A stretch of 64,000 nt of DNA from Butyricicoccus faecihominis (GTDB lineage Bacteria; Bacillota; Clostridia; Oscillospirales; Butyricicoccaceae): assembly GCF_024462775.1 (NCBI RefSeq), contig NZ_JANGCE010000005.1, forward strand, positions 62,001 through 126,000, in the 5' to 3' direction. The notes beneath the pieces are model-generated. The model was given only the letters and a program-made list of their open reading frames with translations. It had not been told where the DNA came from and ran no database searches. Positions 41,367 to 50,240 of this stretch are shown one piece after another. Within the stretch, counting starts at the first letter, position 1. Each line of letters starts with the position of its first letter. A program made the translations under genes and the position numbers.

Positions 41367-43286
41367 TTATTCCAGCTCGAACGCGCCGGTGTACAGCTGG
41401 TAGTACTTGCCGTGCTCGGCGATCAGTTGATCATGGTTGCCGCGCTCGATGATGCGGCCAAGCTCCAGCACCATAATGACGTCCGCGTTCTGCACGGTAC
41501 TAAGTCTATGCGCGATCACAAACACCGTGCGGCCATACATCAGGCCGTCCATGCCGCGCTGGACGATGGACTCGGTGCGGGTGTCAATGCTGCTCGTCGC
41601 TTCGTCCAGAATCATGACCGGGGGATCGGCCACCGCCGCGCGGGCGATCGATAGCAGCTGGCGCTGGCCCTGCGACAGGCTGCCGCCGTCGCCGCCGATC
41701 TCGGTATCGTACCCCTCGGGCAGGCGGCGGATAAAGTCGTCCGCGCCCGCAAGCTGGGCCGCCGCCTCGATCTCTTGATCGTTGGCGTCGAGGTTGCCGT
41801 AGCGGATGTTGTCGCGGATCGTGCCGGTGAACAGGTTGGTATCCTGCAAAACGATGCCGAGCGAGCGCCGCAGATCGGCCTTTTTGATCTTATTGATGTT
41901 GATGCCGTCGTACCGGATCTTACCGTCCGCCAAATCGTAAAAGCGGTTGATCAGGTTGGTAATCGTGGTTTTGCCCGCGCCGGTCGCGCCGACAAAGGCC
42001 ACCTTTTGGCCCGGTTCGGCGAACAGCGAAATATCGTGCAAGACGATCTTATCCGGGGTATAGCCGAAATCCACGTCGAAAAAGCGTACGTCGCCCTGCA
42101 CGCGCTCGTAGGTGACCGTGCCGTCATCATGCGGGTGCTTCCAAGCCCAAACATTGGTCTTTTCCGGCGTTTCGTACAGGCTGCCGTCCGCGTTGATGCG
42201 GGCGTTGACCAGCGTGACGTAGCCGTCGTCCACCTCGGATTCCTCGTCCATCAGATCGAAAATGCGTTCCGCGCCCGCCAGCGCCATGACGATGGAGTTG
42301 ACCTGCTGCGAAATCTGGCTGACCGGCTGGGTGAACGTCTTGGTCAGTTGCAGGAAGGAGGCGATCACGCCCAGCGTGATGCCGCCGCCAACGCCCGTGA
42401 GCGCCAGCGTGCCGCCGACCACCGCGACCAGCACGTACAAAAGGTTGCCGATGTTCATCATGATCGGCATCAGGATGTTGGCGAAGGTGTTGGCGCTCGT
42501 AGCGTTTAGGCGCAGCTCTTCATTGATCTCGTCAAACTGCTCCTTGCACTTTTCCTCGCGGCAAAATACCTTGACGACCTTTTGCCCGCCGATCATTTCC
42601 TCGATATAGCCGTTGACCTTGCCGAGGGATTTCTGCTGCTCGAGGAAGAACTTCGCGGAGTTGCCGCCGATCTTGCCGGTCACGCGCAGCATGACGAACA
42701 CGCCGAGAATGACGAACAGCGTCAGCCACACGTTGGTGATCAGCATGGCGGCGAGCACGGCTATGATTGTGATGGCCGAGGAGAACATCTGCGGCACCGA
42801 CTGCGAGAGCATCTGCTGCAGCGTATCGGTATCGTTGGTGTAGTGGCTCATCACATCGCCGTGGGTGTTGGTATCAAAGTAGCGGATGGGCAGCGATTGC
42901 ATGTGGGCAAACATTTGGTCGCGCACGGTCTTTAAAACGCCCTGCGAGATCGAGACCATCAGCCGGTTGTAAAGGAAGGTTGACAAAATGCCGACGAGAT
43001 ACACGCCCGCCATCATGCCGAGCGCCCGGAGCAGCCCGCTAAACACCGGGTTCGCCTGCGCGAGCAGCGGGGTGATATAGTCGTCGATCAGCACGCGCAG
43101 AAACATGGAACCGCCCACGTTTGCCAGCGCGGACAGCACGATGCAGATCAAAACGACGAAGAATTTTGCGCTGTAACCTCTTTTAATATAGGCGAGCAGA
43201 CGCGAAAGCGTCTTTTTCGGGCTTTTGGCCTTTTTGCCGCCGCCCATGCGGCCGCGGCGGCCGCCTCCCATCATCGGTCCCGGCAT
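41367..43286 (-). CDS. ABC exporter half-transporter with intact catalytic site
   Basis: 639 residues. An N-terminal basic Gly/Met-rich start, six membrane segments (residues ~35-350), then the nucleotide-binding domain with Walker A GATGAGKTT (near 432), signature LSQGQRQLL (LSQGQ is a common exporter variant), Walker B and catalytic Glu VMILDEATSSID, and the switch His in VIAHRLSTV. A ~40-residue insertion (YGTPEKTNVWAWKHPHDDG-type segment) lies before the NBD. It overlaps the upstream half-transporter by one base and forms its partner. Confidence 0.92.
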   Translation of the reverse strand: MPGPMMGGGRRGRMGGGKKAKSPKKTLSRLLAYIKRGYSAKFFVVLICIVLSALANVGGSMFLRVLIDDYITPLLAQANPVFSGLLRALGMMAGVYLVGILSTFLYNRLMVSISQGVLKTVRDQMFAHMQSLPIRYFDTNTHGDVMSHYTNDTDTLQQMLSQSVPQMFSSAITIIAVLAAMLITNVWLTLFVILGVFVMLRVTGKIGGNSAKFFLEQQKSLGKVNGYIEEMIGGQKVVKVFCREEKCKEQFDEINEELRLNATSANTFANILMPIMMNIGNLLYVLVAVVGGTLALTGVGGGITLGVIASFLQLTKTFTQPVSQISQQVNSIVMALAGAERIFDLMDEESEVDDGYVTLVNARINADGSLYETPEKTNVWAWKHPHDDGTVTYERVQGDVRFFDVDFGYTPDKIVLHDISLFAEPGQKVAFVGATGAGKTTITNLINRFYDLADGKIRYDGININKIKKADLRRSLGIVLQDTNLFTGTIRDNIRYGNLDANDQEIEAAAQLAGADDFIRRLPEGYDTEIGGDGGSLSQGQRQLLSIARAAVADPPVMILDEATSSIDTRTESIVQRGMDGLMYGRTVFVIAHRLSTVQNADVIMVLELGRIIERGNHDQLIAEHGKYYQLYTGAFELE

Positions 43287-45013
43287 TATTCCTCGCCTCC
43301 CTTCTGCTGCTGGCGGTATACTTCCTGATAGATCTGGTTGGATGCGAGCAGGCTGTCGTGCGTGCCCACCGCGTCGATATGGCCGTTATCCATAATTATG
43401 ATCTGGTCCGCGTCCTGCACCGAGGAAACGCGCTGCGCGATGATGATCTTCGTGGTATCCGGTATCTCCTCGGCAAAGGCGCGGCGGATCAGCGCGTCGG
43501 TCTTGGTATCGACCGCCGAGGTCGAATCGTCCAGAATGAGAATCTTGGGTTTTTTCAGCAGCGCGCGGGCGATGCAAAGGCGCTGCTTCTGGCCGCCCGA
43601 TACGTTGGAGCCGCCCTGCTCGATATGGGTGTCGTAGCCGTCCGGCATCTGGGAGATGAAATCGTCGGCCTGCGCGAGCCGGCACACGCGCCGCAGCTCT
43701 TCGTCCGTGGCGTTTTCATTGCCCCAGCGCAGGTTTTCCTTGATCGTGCCGGAAAACAGCACGTTCTTTTGCAGCACCATCGCGACCTCGCTGCGCAGGG
43801 TATCCAGATGATACGCGCGCACATCGACGCCGCCGACCTTGACCGAGCCCTCGGTCACATCGTACAGACGGGGGATGAGCTGCACCAGCGTCGATTTGGC
43901 GGCGCCCGTGCCGCCAAGGATGCCGATGGTCTGCCCGGCCTTGATATCAAGGCTCACGTCGCGCAGGGCGAACTTGCTGTGGTCGCCCTTGTAGCTGAAG
44001 CTGACATGCTCGAAGGAGATGTCGCCGGTCTTTACCTCGGTCACCGGCTTTTCCGGGTCGTGCAGGTCGGACTTTTCGGAAAGCACCTCGCTGATTCGCT
44101 TTGCCGAAGCGCGGCTCATCGTGATCATGACGAACACCATCGCCACCATCATCAGGCTCATCAAAATCTGCATGATGTAGGAGAACAGGCTGGTCAGCTC
44201 GCCGGTCGTCATGCTGCCGCCGACGATCAGGCGCGCGCCGAACCACGAGATCAGCAGGATGCAGGCGTACATGCAAAACTGCATCAGCGGCATGGCGCAG
44301 GCCATGGTCTTTTGCGCCTTGGAAAATTCGCGGTACAAAAGGCCGGATACGCCTTTGAATTTTTCGGTCTCATACTCCTCGCGCACGTAGCTTTTGACCA
44401 CGCGGATACCGGTTAGGTTTTCCTGCACCACGGTGTTCATGCGGTCGTAGGTCTGGAATACGCGGGTAAACACCGGGCTGACGATCTTCATCAGAATGCC
44501 CAGACCGATCGCCAGAATCGGCAGCACGGCAAGGAACACCCAAGCGACCTCGCTGTTGATGCGAAACGCCATGATCAGCGAAAAGATCAGCATGATCGGG
44601 CAGCGCACCGCGATGCGCGTGATCATCTGAAAGGAGTTTTGCACGTTGGTCACGTCGGTCGTCAATCGGGTGACGATCGACGAGGTCGAAAAACGATCGA
44701 TGTTGGAAAACGAAAAATCCTGCACGGCGTAATACATATCGTGCCGCAGGTTGCGCGCAAAGCCGGCCGAGCCGCGCGCGGCATAGGTGCCCGCGAGCGC
44801 GCCGAACACCAGCGCGAGCATGGCGCACGCGATCAGGATCAGCCCGTATTTCCAAATTTCATTTAAATTACCCGCGTCTATGCCGCGGTCGATCAGGAGC
44901 GCCATCACCGTCGGTATGACCACCTCCATCACGACCTCGAGTATGACGAAAAACGGGGTGAGCAGCGCGTCCTTCTTGAACTCGCGCACGCATTTTGCCA
45001 GTTGTTTGATCAT
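43286..45013 (-). CDS. ABC exporter half-transporter with degenerate catalytic site
   Basis: 575 residues, six membrane segments then the nucleotide-binding domain. Walker A is GGTGAAKST (residues ~364-372), with Ala in place of the last conserved Gly before Lys. Signature NVSGGQKQRL is intact, but the residue after Walker B is Asp (LILDDSTSAVD), not Glu, and the switch His is Gln (IIAQRVSSV). These changes mark the non-hydrolysing site of heterodimeric exporters such as BmrC/TM287. The substrate is unknown, probably a drug or lipid. Confidence 0.92.
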   Translation of the reverse strand: MIKQLAKCVREFKKDALLTPFFVILEVVMEVVIPTVMALLIDRGIDAGNLNEIWKYGLILIACAMLALVFGALAGTYAARGSAGFARNLRHDMYYAVQDFSFSNIDRFSTSSIVTRLTTDVTNVQNSFQMITRIAVRCPIMLIFSLIMAFRINSEVAWVFLAVLPILAIGLGILMKIVSPVFTRVFQTYDRMNTVVQENLTGIRVVKSYVREEYETEKFKGVSGLLYREFSKAQKTMACAMPLMQFCMYACILLISWFGARLIVGGSMTTGELTSLFSYIMQILMSLMMVAMVFVMITMSRASAKRISEVLSEKSDLHDPEKPVTEVKTGDISFEHVSFSYKGDHSKFALRDVSLDIKAGQTIGILGGTGAAKSTLVQLIPRLYDVTEGSVKVGGVDVRAYHLDTLRSEVAMVLQKNVLFSGTIKENLRWGNENATDEELRRVCRLAQADDFISQMPDGYDTHIEQGGSNVSGGQKQRLCIARALLKKPKILILDDSTSAVDTKTDALIRRAFAEEIPDTTKIIIAQRVSSVQDADQIIIMDNGHIDAVGTHDSLLASNQIYQEVYRQQQKGGEE

Positions 45014-45476
45014 ATTTTGTCTCCTCCGAAGCCTCGCGTTGGTATTGTTCCAGATTTACCCGTATTTTTTCACATACGGCAAACCAAATTTCCAGCTCTT
45101 CCTGTGTCACGCCGCGCTGCATGAGCGCCTCGGTCGCTTCCAAGCCCTGATGGATCTCTTGATTCAGCGCCCGCGCCTTATCCGTTAAAACCAGACGTTT
45201 TAAGCGCGCGTCGTGCGCGGATTGCTCGCGCCGCACCAGCCCATGCTGCTCCATGAGCTGTAAAATGCCGGTCGCTGTCGAGCGGCGCATGGCAAATTGC
45301 GTTTCGATATCCTTCTGGAAGCGGTCGCCCTGTCCCTCGGACTGGATCAGATAGTGCAGCACCATCGATTGCATGCCGGTGATGCAGTCGATATCCGATC
45401 CGGCCATCATGCACGCCATCTGGCGCTTGATCAGATTGTTCAGCATGCCCAGCTCAGCGCCGATCCGTTGTTTCAC
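44868..45476 (-). CDS. MarR-family repressor of the ABC exporter operon
   Basis: Begins at a GTG (45474-45476) with an AGGAGG site. Residues 1-150 form a MarR winged helix: FQKDIETQFAMRRSTATGILQL for the recognition helix region and RREQSAHDARLKRLVLT for the wing. The last ~50 codons (after TKYDQTTGK) run in another frame inside the exporter gene, a 146-base overlap, and look basic and low-complexity. Either the tail is real or the true stop was lost by a frameshift. It is the first gene of the exporter operon and has an operator-like palindrome at its promoter. Confidence 0.87.
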   Translation of the reverse strand: MKQRIGAELGMLNNLIKRQMACMMAGSDIDCITGMQSMVLHYLIQSEGQGDRFQKDIETQFAMRRSTATGILQLMEQHGLVRREQSAHDARLKRLVLTDKARALNQEIHQGLEATEALMQRGVTQEELEIWFAVCEKIRVNLEQYQREASEETKYDQTTGKMRARVQEGRAAHPVFRHTRGRDGGGHTDGDGAPDRPRHRRG

Positions 45477-45494
45477 GATTGTTAGCCTCCTTAC

Positions 45495-45539
45495 TGTTAG
45501 TATGCTAACATATTATACGCCGTTTTGCGTTAATGTCAA
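45495..45539 (-). promoter_or_regulatory. MarR/ABC exporter promoter with MarR-type operator
   Basis: Minus strand: -35 TTGACA (45534-45539), 16-base spacer, -10 TATAAT (45512-45517). A perfect inverted repeat TGTTAG-CATA-CTAACA (45495-45510) starts right after the -10 box and covers the start site, the position expected for a MarR autorepressor. Confidence 0.82.
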
Positions 45540-45598
45540 CAGGGTTCACAGAAAGTTCACCAAACAAAAAAGGTCGATCACTTTACAAATAAAACCGC

Positions 45599-45627
45599 TT
45601 GAATTAATCGAACAAATGTTCTATAAT
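45599..45627 (+). promoter_or_regulatory. dinB promoter with LexA (SOS) box
   Basis: Plus strand: -35 TTGAAT (45599-45604), 17-base spacer, -10 TATAAT (45622-45627). The spacer holds CGAACAAATGTTCT (45609-45622), one mismatch from the Firmicutes LexA/DinR consensus CGAACN4GTTCG. LexA binding there would block the promoter until DNA damage. Confidence 0.85.
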
Positions 45628-45662
45628 TGCTGTACAGACCAAAGGAAAGAGAGGCGGCGTTT

Positions 45663-46919
45663 ATGGCGCGCGTAATCCTGCATTCCGACTTGAACCATTT
45701 TTATGCGGCGGTAGAATGCCTGCACCACCCGGAGCTGCGCGGCAAGCCGGTCGCCGTGGCGGGCAATATCGAGCTGCGCCACGGCATCATCCTGACGCGC
45801 ACGCCGGAAGCCCGCGCGCGGGGCGTGAAAACCGGCGAAGCCATTTGGCAGGCGCGCGAAAAATGCCCGGAGCTTATCACGCTGCCGCCGGATTTTGCTT
45901 CCTACCTGCGGTTTTCCGAATTGGCCCAGCGCATCTACGCGGACTATACCGACCAGATCGAGCCCTTCGGCATCGACGAAAGCTGGCTCGACGTGACGGA
46001 CAGCGCCGCGGTCCGGGGCAGCGGGGAACAGATCGCGCAAGAGATCAGCGGCCGCGTCAAGAGCGAGCTGGGGCTTACCGTATCCATCGGCGTATCGTGG
46101 AACAAGATATTCGCCAAGCTGGGCAGCGATTACAAAAAGCCGGACGCGGTCACGGTATTTTCCCGGCAGAACTATAAGGAGCTGGTATGGCCGCTGCCGG
46201 TGGACGATCTATTGTGGATCGGCCCCGCGACCAAGCGCAAGCTGAAAAATCACAGCATCCAAACCATCGGCGAGCTGGCGCAGGCCGACCCGCGCCTGCT
46301 GCGCCCAAAGCTCGGCAAAATGGCCGACGTTTTGTGGGGCTTTGCCTGCGGGCTAGACCTGACGCCGGTGGCGCGGGCGGGAGCGGTGCCGCCGGTCAAA
46401 TCGATCGGCAACGGCTGCACCGCCCCGCACGATCTGCGCTGTGACGAGGACGCCAAGGCCCTGCTGCTCACCCTGATCGAAGCGGTGGCCATGCGGCTGC
46501 GCGAGCAGGGCCTGTGCGCGGGCGGCGTGGCAATCGGCATTCGGGACTGCGAGCTGTGGAGCTTTGAACGGCAGTGCCGCCTGCCGCAGCCGACCGATAT
46601 CACGGAGGAACTGATGGCGGCCGCGCTCGGCCTGTTTCGAGAAAGCTGGGATTGGCGGCGGCCCATTCGCTCGCTCACCGTGCGGGTCATACAGCTTTTG
46701 CCCGCGAACCAGCCGGTACAGCTCGATCTGTACCGCGACGAAGCGGGCCGCGAGCGCTTGGAAGCGCTCGACCAAACGCTCGACTGGCTGCGCCGCCGCT
46801 TCGGCAACGCCTGCGTGCAGCGCGCGAGCGTGCTGGCCGATCCCGATATCGCCCAGATCGACGCGAAGAAGGATCATATCATTCATCCGGTCGGCTTTTT
46901 CGGAAGGGAGGCGACATAA
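45663..46919 (+). CDS. dinB: DNA polymerase IV (Y family)
   Basis: 418 residues from MARVILHSDLNHFYAAVEC, with a GAGAGG site. The catalytic carboxylates are present: HSDLNHFYA near the start and IDESWLDVT near residue 107. The other Y-family parts follow: the palm/fingers region GIILTRTPEARARGVKTGEAIW, the two helix-hairpin-helix motifs (LLWIGPATKRKLKNHSIQTI), and a little-finger domain to the C-terminus. It performs translesion synthesis; SOS control is supported by the box in its promoter. The beta-clamp-binding tail could be VGFFGREAT. Confidence 0.93.
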   Translation: MARVILHSDLNHFYAAVECLHHPELRGKPVAVAGNIELRHGIILTRTPEARARGVKTGEAIWQAREKCPELITLPPDFASYLRFSELAQRIYADYTDQIEPFGIDESWLDVTDSAAVRGSGEQIAQEISGRVKSELGLTVSIGVSWNKIFAKLGSDYKKPDAVTVFSRQNYKELVWPLPVDDLLWIGPATKRKLKNHSIQTIGELAQADPRLLRPKLGKMADVLWGFACGLDLTPVARAGAVPPVKSIGNGCTAPHDLRCDEDAKALLLTLIEAVAMRLREQGLCAGGVAIGIRDCELWSFERQCRLPQPTDITEELMAAALGLFRESWDWRRPIRSLTVRVIQLLPANQPVQLDLYRDEAGRERLEALDQTLDWLRRRFGNACVQRASVLADPDIAQIDAKKDHIIHPVGFFGREAT

Positions 46920-47159
46920 GTGGTACGCAAGGTATATGTGGATGTGCTCGCCGCGTGGAGCCGGGACGGGCGCATCACGCCGCGCGTGGTCAAGTGGGAG
47001 GACGGCCGCCGGTTCCCGATCGACCGCGTGCTCGATGTGCGCCCGGCTGTTTCGCTCAAAGCCGGCGGCGCGGGCACGCGCTATACCGTCCGCATCGGAC
47101 AAACGCAAAGCTTTCTGTTTTTGGAGCAGGACCGCTGGTTCGTCGAAGCGCATGGGTGA
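46920..47159 (+). CDS. Small conserved protein co-transcribed with dinB (79 aa)
   Basis: Begins at a GTG directly after the dinB TAA, with GGAAGGGAGG upstream. Rich in beta strands: VRKVYVDVLAAWSRDGRITPR, then GRRFPIDRVLDVRPAVSLK, then TRYTVRIGQTQSFLFLEQD with a final aromatic RWFVEAHG. Proteins of this look follow dinB in other Clostridia by my recollection. No catalytic motif. It may assist or regulate the polymerase. Confidence 0.75.
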   Translation: MVRKVYVDVLAAWSRDGRITPRVVKWEDGRRFPIDRVLDVRPAVSLKAGGAGTRYTVRIGQTQSFLFLEQDRWFVEAHG

Positions 47160-47162
47160 GCG

Positions 47163-47214
47163 ATAAAAACGAGACCGAAAGCAGCGGTACCGCTGCTTTC
47201 GGTCTCGTTTTTAT
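47163..47214. terminator. Bidirectional terminator between dinB operon and kinase gene
   Basis: A perfect 52-base palindrome (26-bp arms) with A and T runs at both ends. It overlaps the stop codon of the sensor kinase gene on the other strand. Confidence 0.93.
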
Positions 47215-48533
47215 ATCAGCAAATGCATATGGAACCAGCCGTCCGCCACCTGATAGTCGAGCACGCCGCCCCAGCGGGCGGCGAAGATGGCGATGCTGCG
47301 GGTGCCGTAGCCGTGCCCGGGGCGTGTGGCGCGGGGCAGGGAGGTGAGTGGGTCGAGCAATGTGTCAAAGGGGCAGGTGTTGGATACGGTGAGCAAAAAT
47401 TGCGCGCCATGCGTTTCGCCCAGAACCTTTACCGCGCGTTCGCGGCCCTTTGGCAGCGCCAGACAAGCGTGCAGCGCGTTTTCCAGCGCGTTGGAAAGCA
47501 CGGTGGAAAGCTCGGCAAGGTCGGGTTCCAGCGTTTCCGGCAGGCGCAATGCTACCTGATACCGGGCGTCGCACTGTTCAAGCGCGTCCCCGTAGGAGGA
47601 GAGCACCGCGTCAAGTACCGGGCGGCCGGTGTAGCGGGTGATGGTTTGGCGGGTTTGCTCCAACCCGTTTAACGTTTGCTGCGTGCGCTGCAGCAGCGCG
47701 CGGGCTTCCTCGTACGCGCCCGCGTCGATGCATGTGGAAAGCGCATTGACGTGATGCCGCAGATCGTGGCGGAAAACGCGCTCGGCCTCGTCCTGCCGAA
47801 TAATTTCATCCGCCCGGCGCACAACCGCGGCCATCTGCGTGCGCAGCACGTCGTTATCGTGCGTTTGCTGCTGCCGCAGGTAGACCGAGCGGAAAAGATA
47901 ATGCAGTATGCTGTACACCGTGAAGGCGAACGCCAGCAGCGAGACCGAAAAAAACACAGGAAAGCGACGGCCGCCGTGGGTATAATCGCTCAGCGCCAGC
48001 GTGACGAACATCAGCGCCGCAAACATGCTCAGCGGCACGGCGTACAGATGCCCCCAATACGTGCTGTCCGATTGCTTCAGCTGCAGCATGAGCGGTTTGA
48101 AAAAACGCCGCACCAGCAGGTAGGAGAGCACGGTTAGGGGCAGCTTAAACACCAGACGGGACTCGTCCGGATACAGGAGCAGGAGCAGGCCGGACAGCGT
48201 GCTGCAAAAACAGGCCACCGTGCACATGACGCAAACGGAAAACCAGAAGGCGGGTGTGCGGCGGCGGTAGCAGGTGGCCATGCCGAGCATGCTGAAAATA
48301 CAGAATAGGAGCTTGAATAGAACCATGTAGTGCGATACATATAGGATCGGCTGCAGCAGCAGGATCGCAATGACGAGCAGGCCCCACATGCCTTTGCGGC
48401 CCGGTTTCCAATCGTCGTTCAGCGTCAGCATACCGGCGAACAACAGGACGCAGGAAAGGGAAGATGAAATGTTTTCAAGAAAATATCCGAATGCACTGTC
48501 TGGAATCAGCGCGGCCATAGCGCTGGGCGACAT
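47211..48533 (-). CDS. GHKL-type sensor histidine kinase (AgrC/LytS-like), orphan
   Basis: 440 residues with about eight hydrophobic segments (residues ~20-230) and a cytosolic GHKL kinase: H box RVFRHDLRHHVNAL, N box TVLSNALENALHACL, G box GHGYGTRSIAIFAA. This arrangement is that of the AgrC/ComD/VirS group that senses peptides. No LytTR-type response regulator or peptide precursor gene is adjacent. Its promoter (48577-48605) is in front. The TAA lies inside the terminator palindrome. Confidence 0.85.
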   Translation of the reverse strand: MSPSAMAALIPDSAFGYFLENISSSLSCVLLFAGMLTLNDDWKPGRKGMWGLLVIAILLLQPILYVSHYMVLFKLLFCIFSMLGMATCYRRRTPAFWFSVCVMCTVACFCSTLSGLLLLLYPDESRLVFKLPLTVLSYLLVRRFFKPLMLQLKQSDSTYWGHLYAVPLSMFAALMFVTLALSDYTHGGRRFPVFFSVSLLAFAFTVYSILHYLFRSVYLRQQQTHDNDVLRTQMAAVVRRADEIIRQDEAERVFRHDLRHHVNALSTCIDAGAYEEARALLQRTQQTLNGLEQTRQTITRYTGRPVLDAVLSSYGDALEQCDARYQVALRLPETLEPDLAELSTVLSNALENALHACLALPKGRERAVKVLGETHGAQFLLTVSNTCPFDTLLDPLTSLPRATRPGHGYGTRSIAIFAARWGGVLDYQVADGWFHMHLLI

Positions 48534-48576
48534 AGCGCTCTCCCCTTCCTATTCATAAGTCAAACTATAATGCCTT

Positions 48577-48605
48577 ATTATATAGGAAATCGGTAGAAAA
48601 AGCAA
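48577..48605 (-). promoter_or_regulatory. Promoter of the GHKL kinase gene
   Basis: Minus strand: -35 TTGCTT (48600-48605), 17-base spacer, -10 TATAAT (48577-48582), about 45 bases before the ATG at 48533. Confidence 0.72.
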
Positions 48606-48618
48606 GAAATGGGTCGGA

Positions 48619-49347
48619 TCAGGCCGTGGCGCCGAGGTATTCCTCCAAACAGACCCCCTGCGACATGATTTCGTTCGCGGCGGTCTCTCCGACATAGCGG
48701 TAGTGCCACGGCTCGTAGCCGACGCCGGTCACATCGCTTTTATCGGTCGGATAGCGCAGGATAAAGCCGTAGGCCGCGCAGTTTTCGATCAGCCATTGCT
48801 GCTCGGCGGTCTGCTCCTGCTGCTCGTCGAGCAGCTGATAGGATTCGGCCACGATGTCGACCGCAAGACCGAGCTGGTGTTCGCTGGTGCCGGGGGCGGC
48901 GACCCAACCGGCGGCCAGCCGCGTGGCTTCCTCCACGGAATAGCCTTGATTTAAGTAGCTTGCCACCTTGTTTTGAAACAGCTCGGTCTGCTTTTCGTTC
49001 GTGCGGTAGGAGGAGCAGATCAGCGGGCGCAGACCCACCGCGCGCGCGTCGTCCATCATACGCTGCAGCGCGGGGTAAACGCGCGAGTCGATGGCTTGTC
49101 CGTTACGCAGCTCGGTCAGCTCGATCTGGGGATTGCCCTCGATCGGGTTTTTGGCGTTTACAAGTGTGAGCTGCCAAGCGTCCTTCGGCTGGATCACGGT
49201 CTCGTTGCCTGTATTGACAACGCCCGGCAGGATCGAGCGCGGCGTGCGCCCGCAGAGGAATCCGGCCAGCGCGGCAAGGAGCAGCAGGCATAGCACAAGC
49301 GGCGCCGTGCGGCGGCGTTTTCGGGAGATATGGGCAGGAGCTTTCAT
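48619..49347 (-). CDS. VanY-type D-alanyl-D-alanine carboxypeptidase (M15)
   Basis: 242 residues from MKAPAHISRKRRRTAP; a longer frame from an upstream ATG begins in a hairpin and is less likely. A single N-terminal membrane anchor (residues ~15-32), then an M15B catalytic domain: SSYRT (near 112), the zinc motif SEHQLGLAVD (S155, H157, D164) and EPWHYRY (E212, H215). It trims the terminal D-Ala of peptidoglycan. It follows the two-component system and a secreted protein gene on the same strand. Confidence 0.9.
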   Translation of the reverse strand: MKAPAHISRKRRRTAPLVLCLLLLAALAGFLCGRTPRSILPGVVNTGNETVIQPKDAWQLTLVNAKNPIEGNPQIELTELRNGQAIDSRVYPALQRMMDDARAVGLRPLICSSYRTNEKQTELFQNKVASYLNQGYSVEEATRLAAGWVAAPGTSEHQLGLAVDIVAESYQLLDEQQEQTAEQQWLIENCAAYGFILRYPTDKSDVTGVGYEPWHYRYVGETAANEIMSQGVCLEEYLGATA

Positions 49348-49352
49348 AAAAA

Positions 49353-49401
49353 ACAGTCCTTTCGTTTTCTGTGCGTTTTCCACAGTATACGAAAGGACTG
49401 T
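49353..49401 (-). promoter_or_regulatory. Hairpin overlapping the ribosome site of the VanY gene
   Basis: Minus strand: ACAGTCCTTTCG (49390-49401) pairs perfectly with CGAAAGGACTGT (49353-49364), which contains the AAAGGA ribosome site. It is followed by TTTTTTATG, where ATG is the start codon. An inner stem exists too (CTGTG/CACAG). It could be the terminator of the upstream operon, a translation switch, or both. Confidence 0.6.
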
Positions 49402-49439
49402 ATCGTACTTCGCGCGTTTTTGCATCAAAGTGGCATCTT

Positions 49440-50240
49440 TTAGTTATGGTTGATAGAAACGGCGTCGTCGCCGAAACGCGAGGTGCTGCGCATGCTGTCC
49501 GCGGCGAGCGAGAATGCCGGCGGGTCGCTCAACACAATGTCGATCGCGTAGGTCGTGCCGTGGAAGAAATAGCGGGAGGAAGCCCCTTCCACCAGATAGT
49601 CCTCGTAGCCGTACGCGGCGCCTACCGGGTCGAGCGTGAGGGAAACGCCGAGCTGCTTGGCAAAGCCCTCCGCCATAGCGGCGGAATCAAGCAGCATTTT
49701 TTCCATCGTGTGTTCATCCATATCCGGATCGTCCGGCGGGCGGTAAGAGGAAAGGGCGTACACCGCTCCCGTCTCCACATCCATGGTCAGCTCGACGCTG
49801 CCGCCGGTGCAGGAGAGCAGCATGACGTAAACGCTGACGCTTTCCCCCGTGGTTCGGTCGCGGTACAGCAAGCGGCTGACGGGGTTGTATTGGTATTCGC
49901 AGCTCGCGGCGGGGAAGTCGGCGGGCAGCACGCCGTAATCCACCAGTGTTTGCAGGGCGGCGCGCGCGTCGGTCAAGGCGGTTTGCTGCTCCTTTTCGGG
50001 CGGCTGCTGCACCACGAAGATGAGGCCGCTGTCATCCTGCGTCCTGCCCCGGCGCACCAGATCGATGCGCTGCGGCGGGGCGGTCGGCTGCGCGCCGGCC
50101 TCCTCGCGCAGCGGCTCGGTGTGGGTCACGCCGAACAGGCCGCGGTCCTGCACGCGCGAGGCGAACGCGGGCAGGATGGCCGCCGTCAGCACGACCGCGA
50201 GGGAGAGCAGGGGCAGCAGCGGAAAGGCTCGTTTGCTCAT
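49440..50240 (-). CDS. Exported protein of unknown function linked to two-component system
   Basis: 266 residues with an N-terminal signal anchor (LLPLLSLAVVLTAAILPAFA) and a large outside part rich in beta strands (SVSVYVMLLSCTGGSVELTM, YALSSYRPPDDPDMDE). The stop-start region with the kinase gene overlaps (ATGA), so it belongs to the same transcript. It could be a sensor accessory protein, as in YycH/WalH-type or YpeB-type partners, but no sequence family is recognised. Confidence 0.7.
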   Translation of the reverse strand: MSKRAFPLLPLLSLAVVLTAAILPAFASRVQDRGLFGVTHTEPLREEAGAQPTAPPQRIDLVRRGRTQDDSGLIFVVQQPPEKEQQTALTDARAALQTLVDYGVLPADFPAASCEYQYNPVSRLLYRDRTTGESVSVYVMLLSCTGGSVELTMDVETGAVYALSSYRPPDDPDMDEHTMEKMLLDSAAMAEGFAKQLGVSLTLDPVGAAYGYEDYLVEGASSRYFFHGTTYAIDIVLSDPPAFSLAADSMRSTSRFGDDAVSINHN

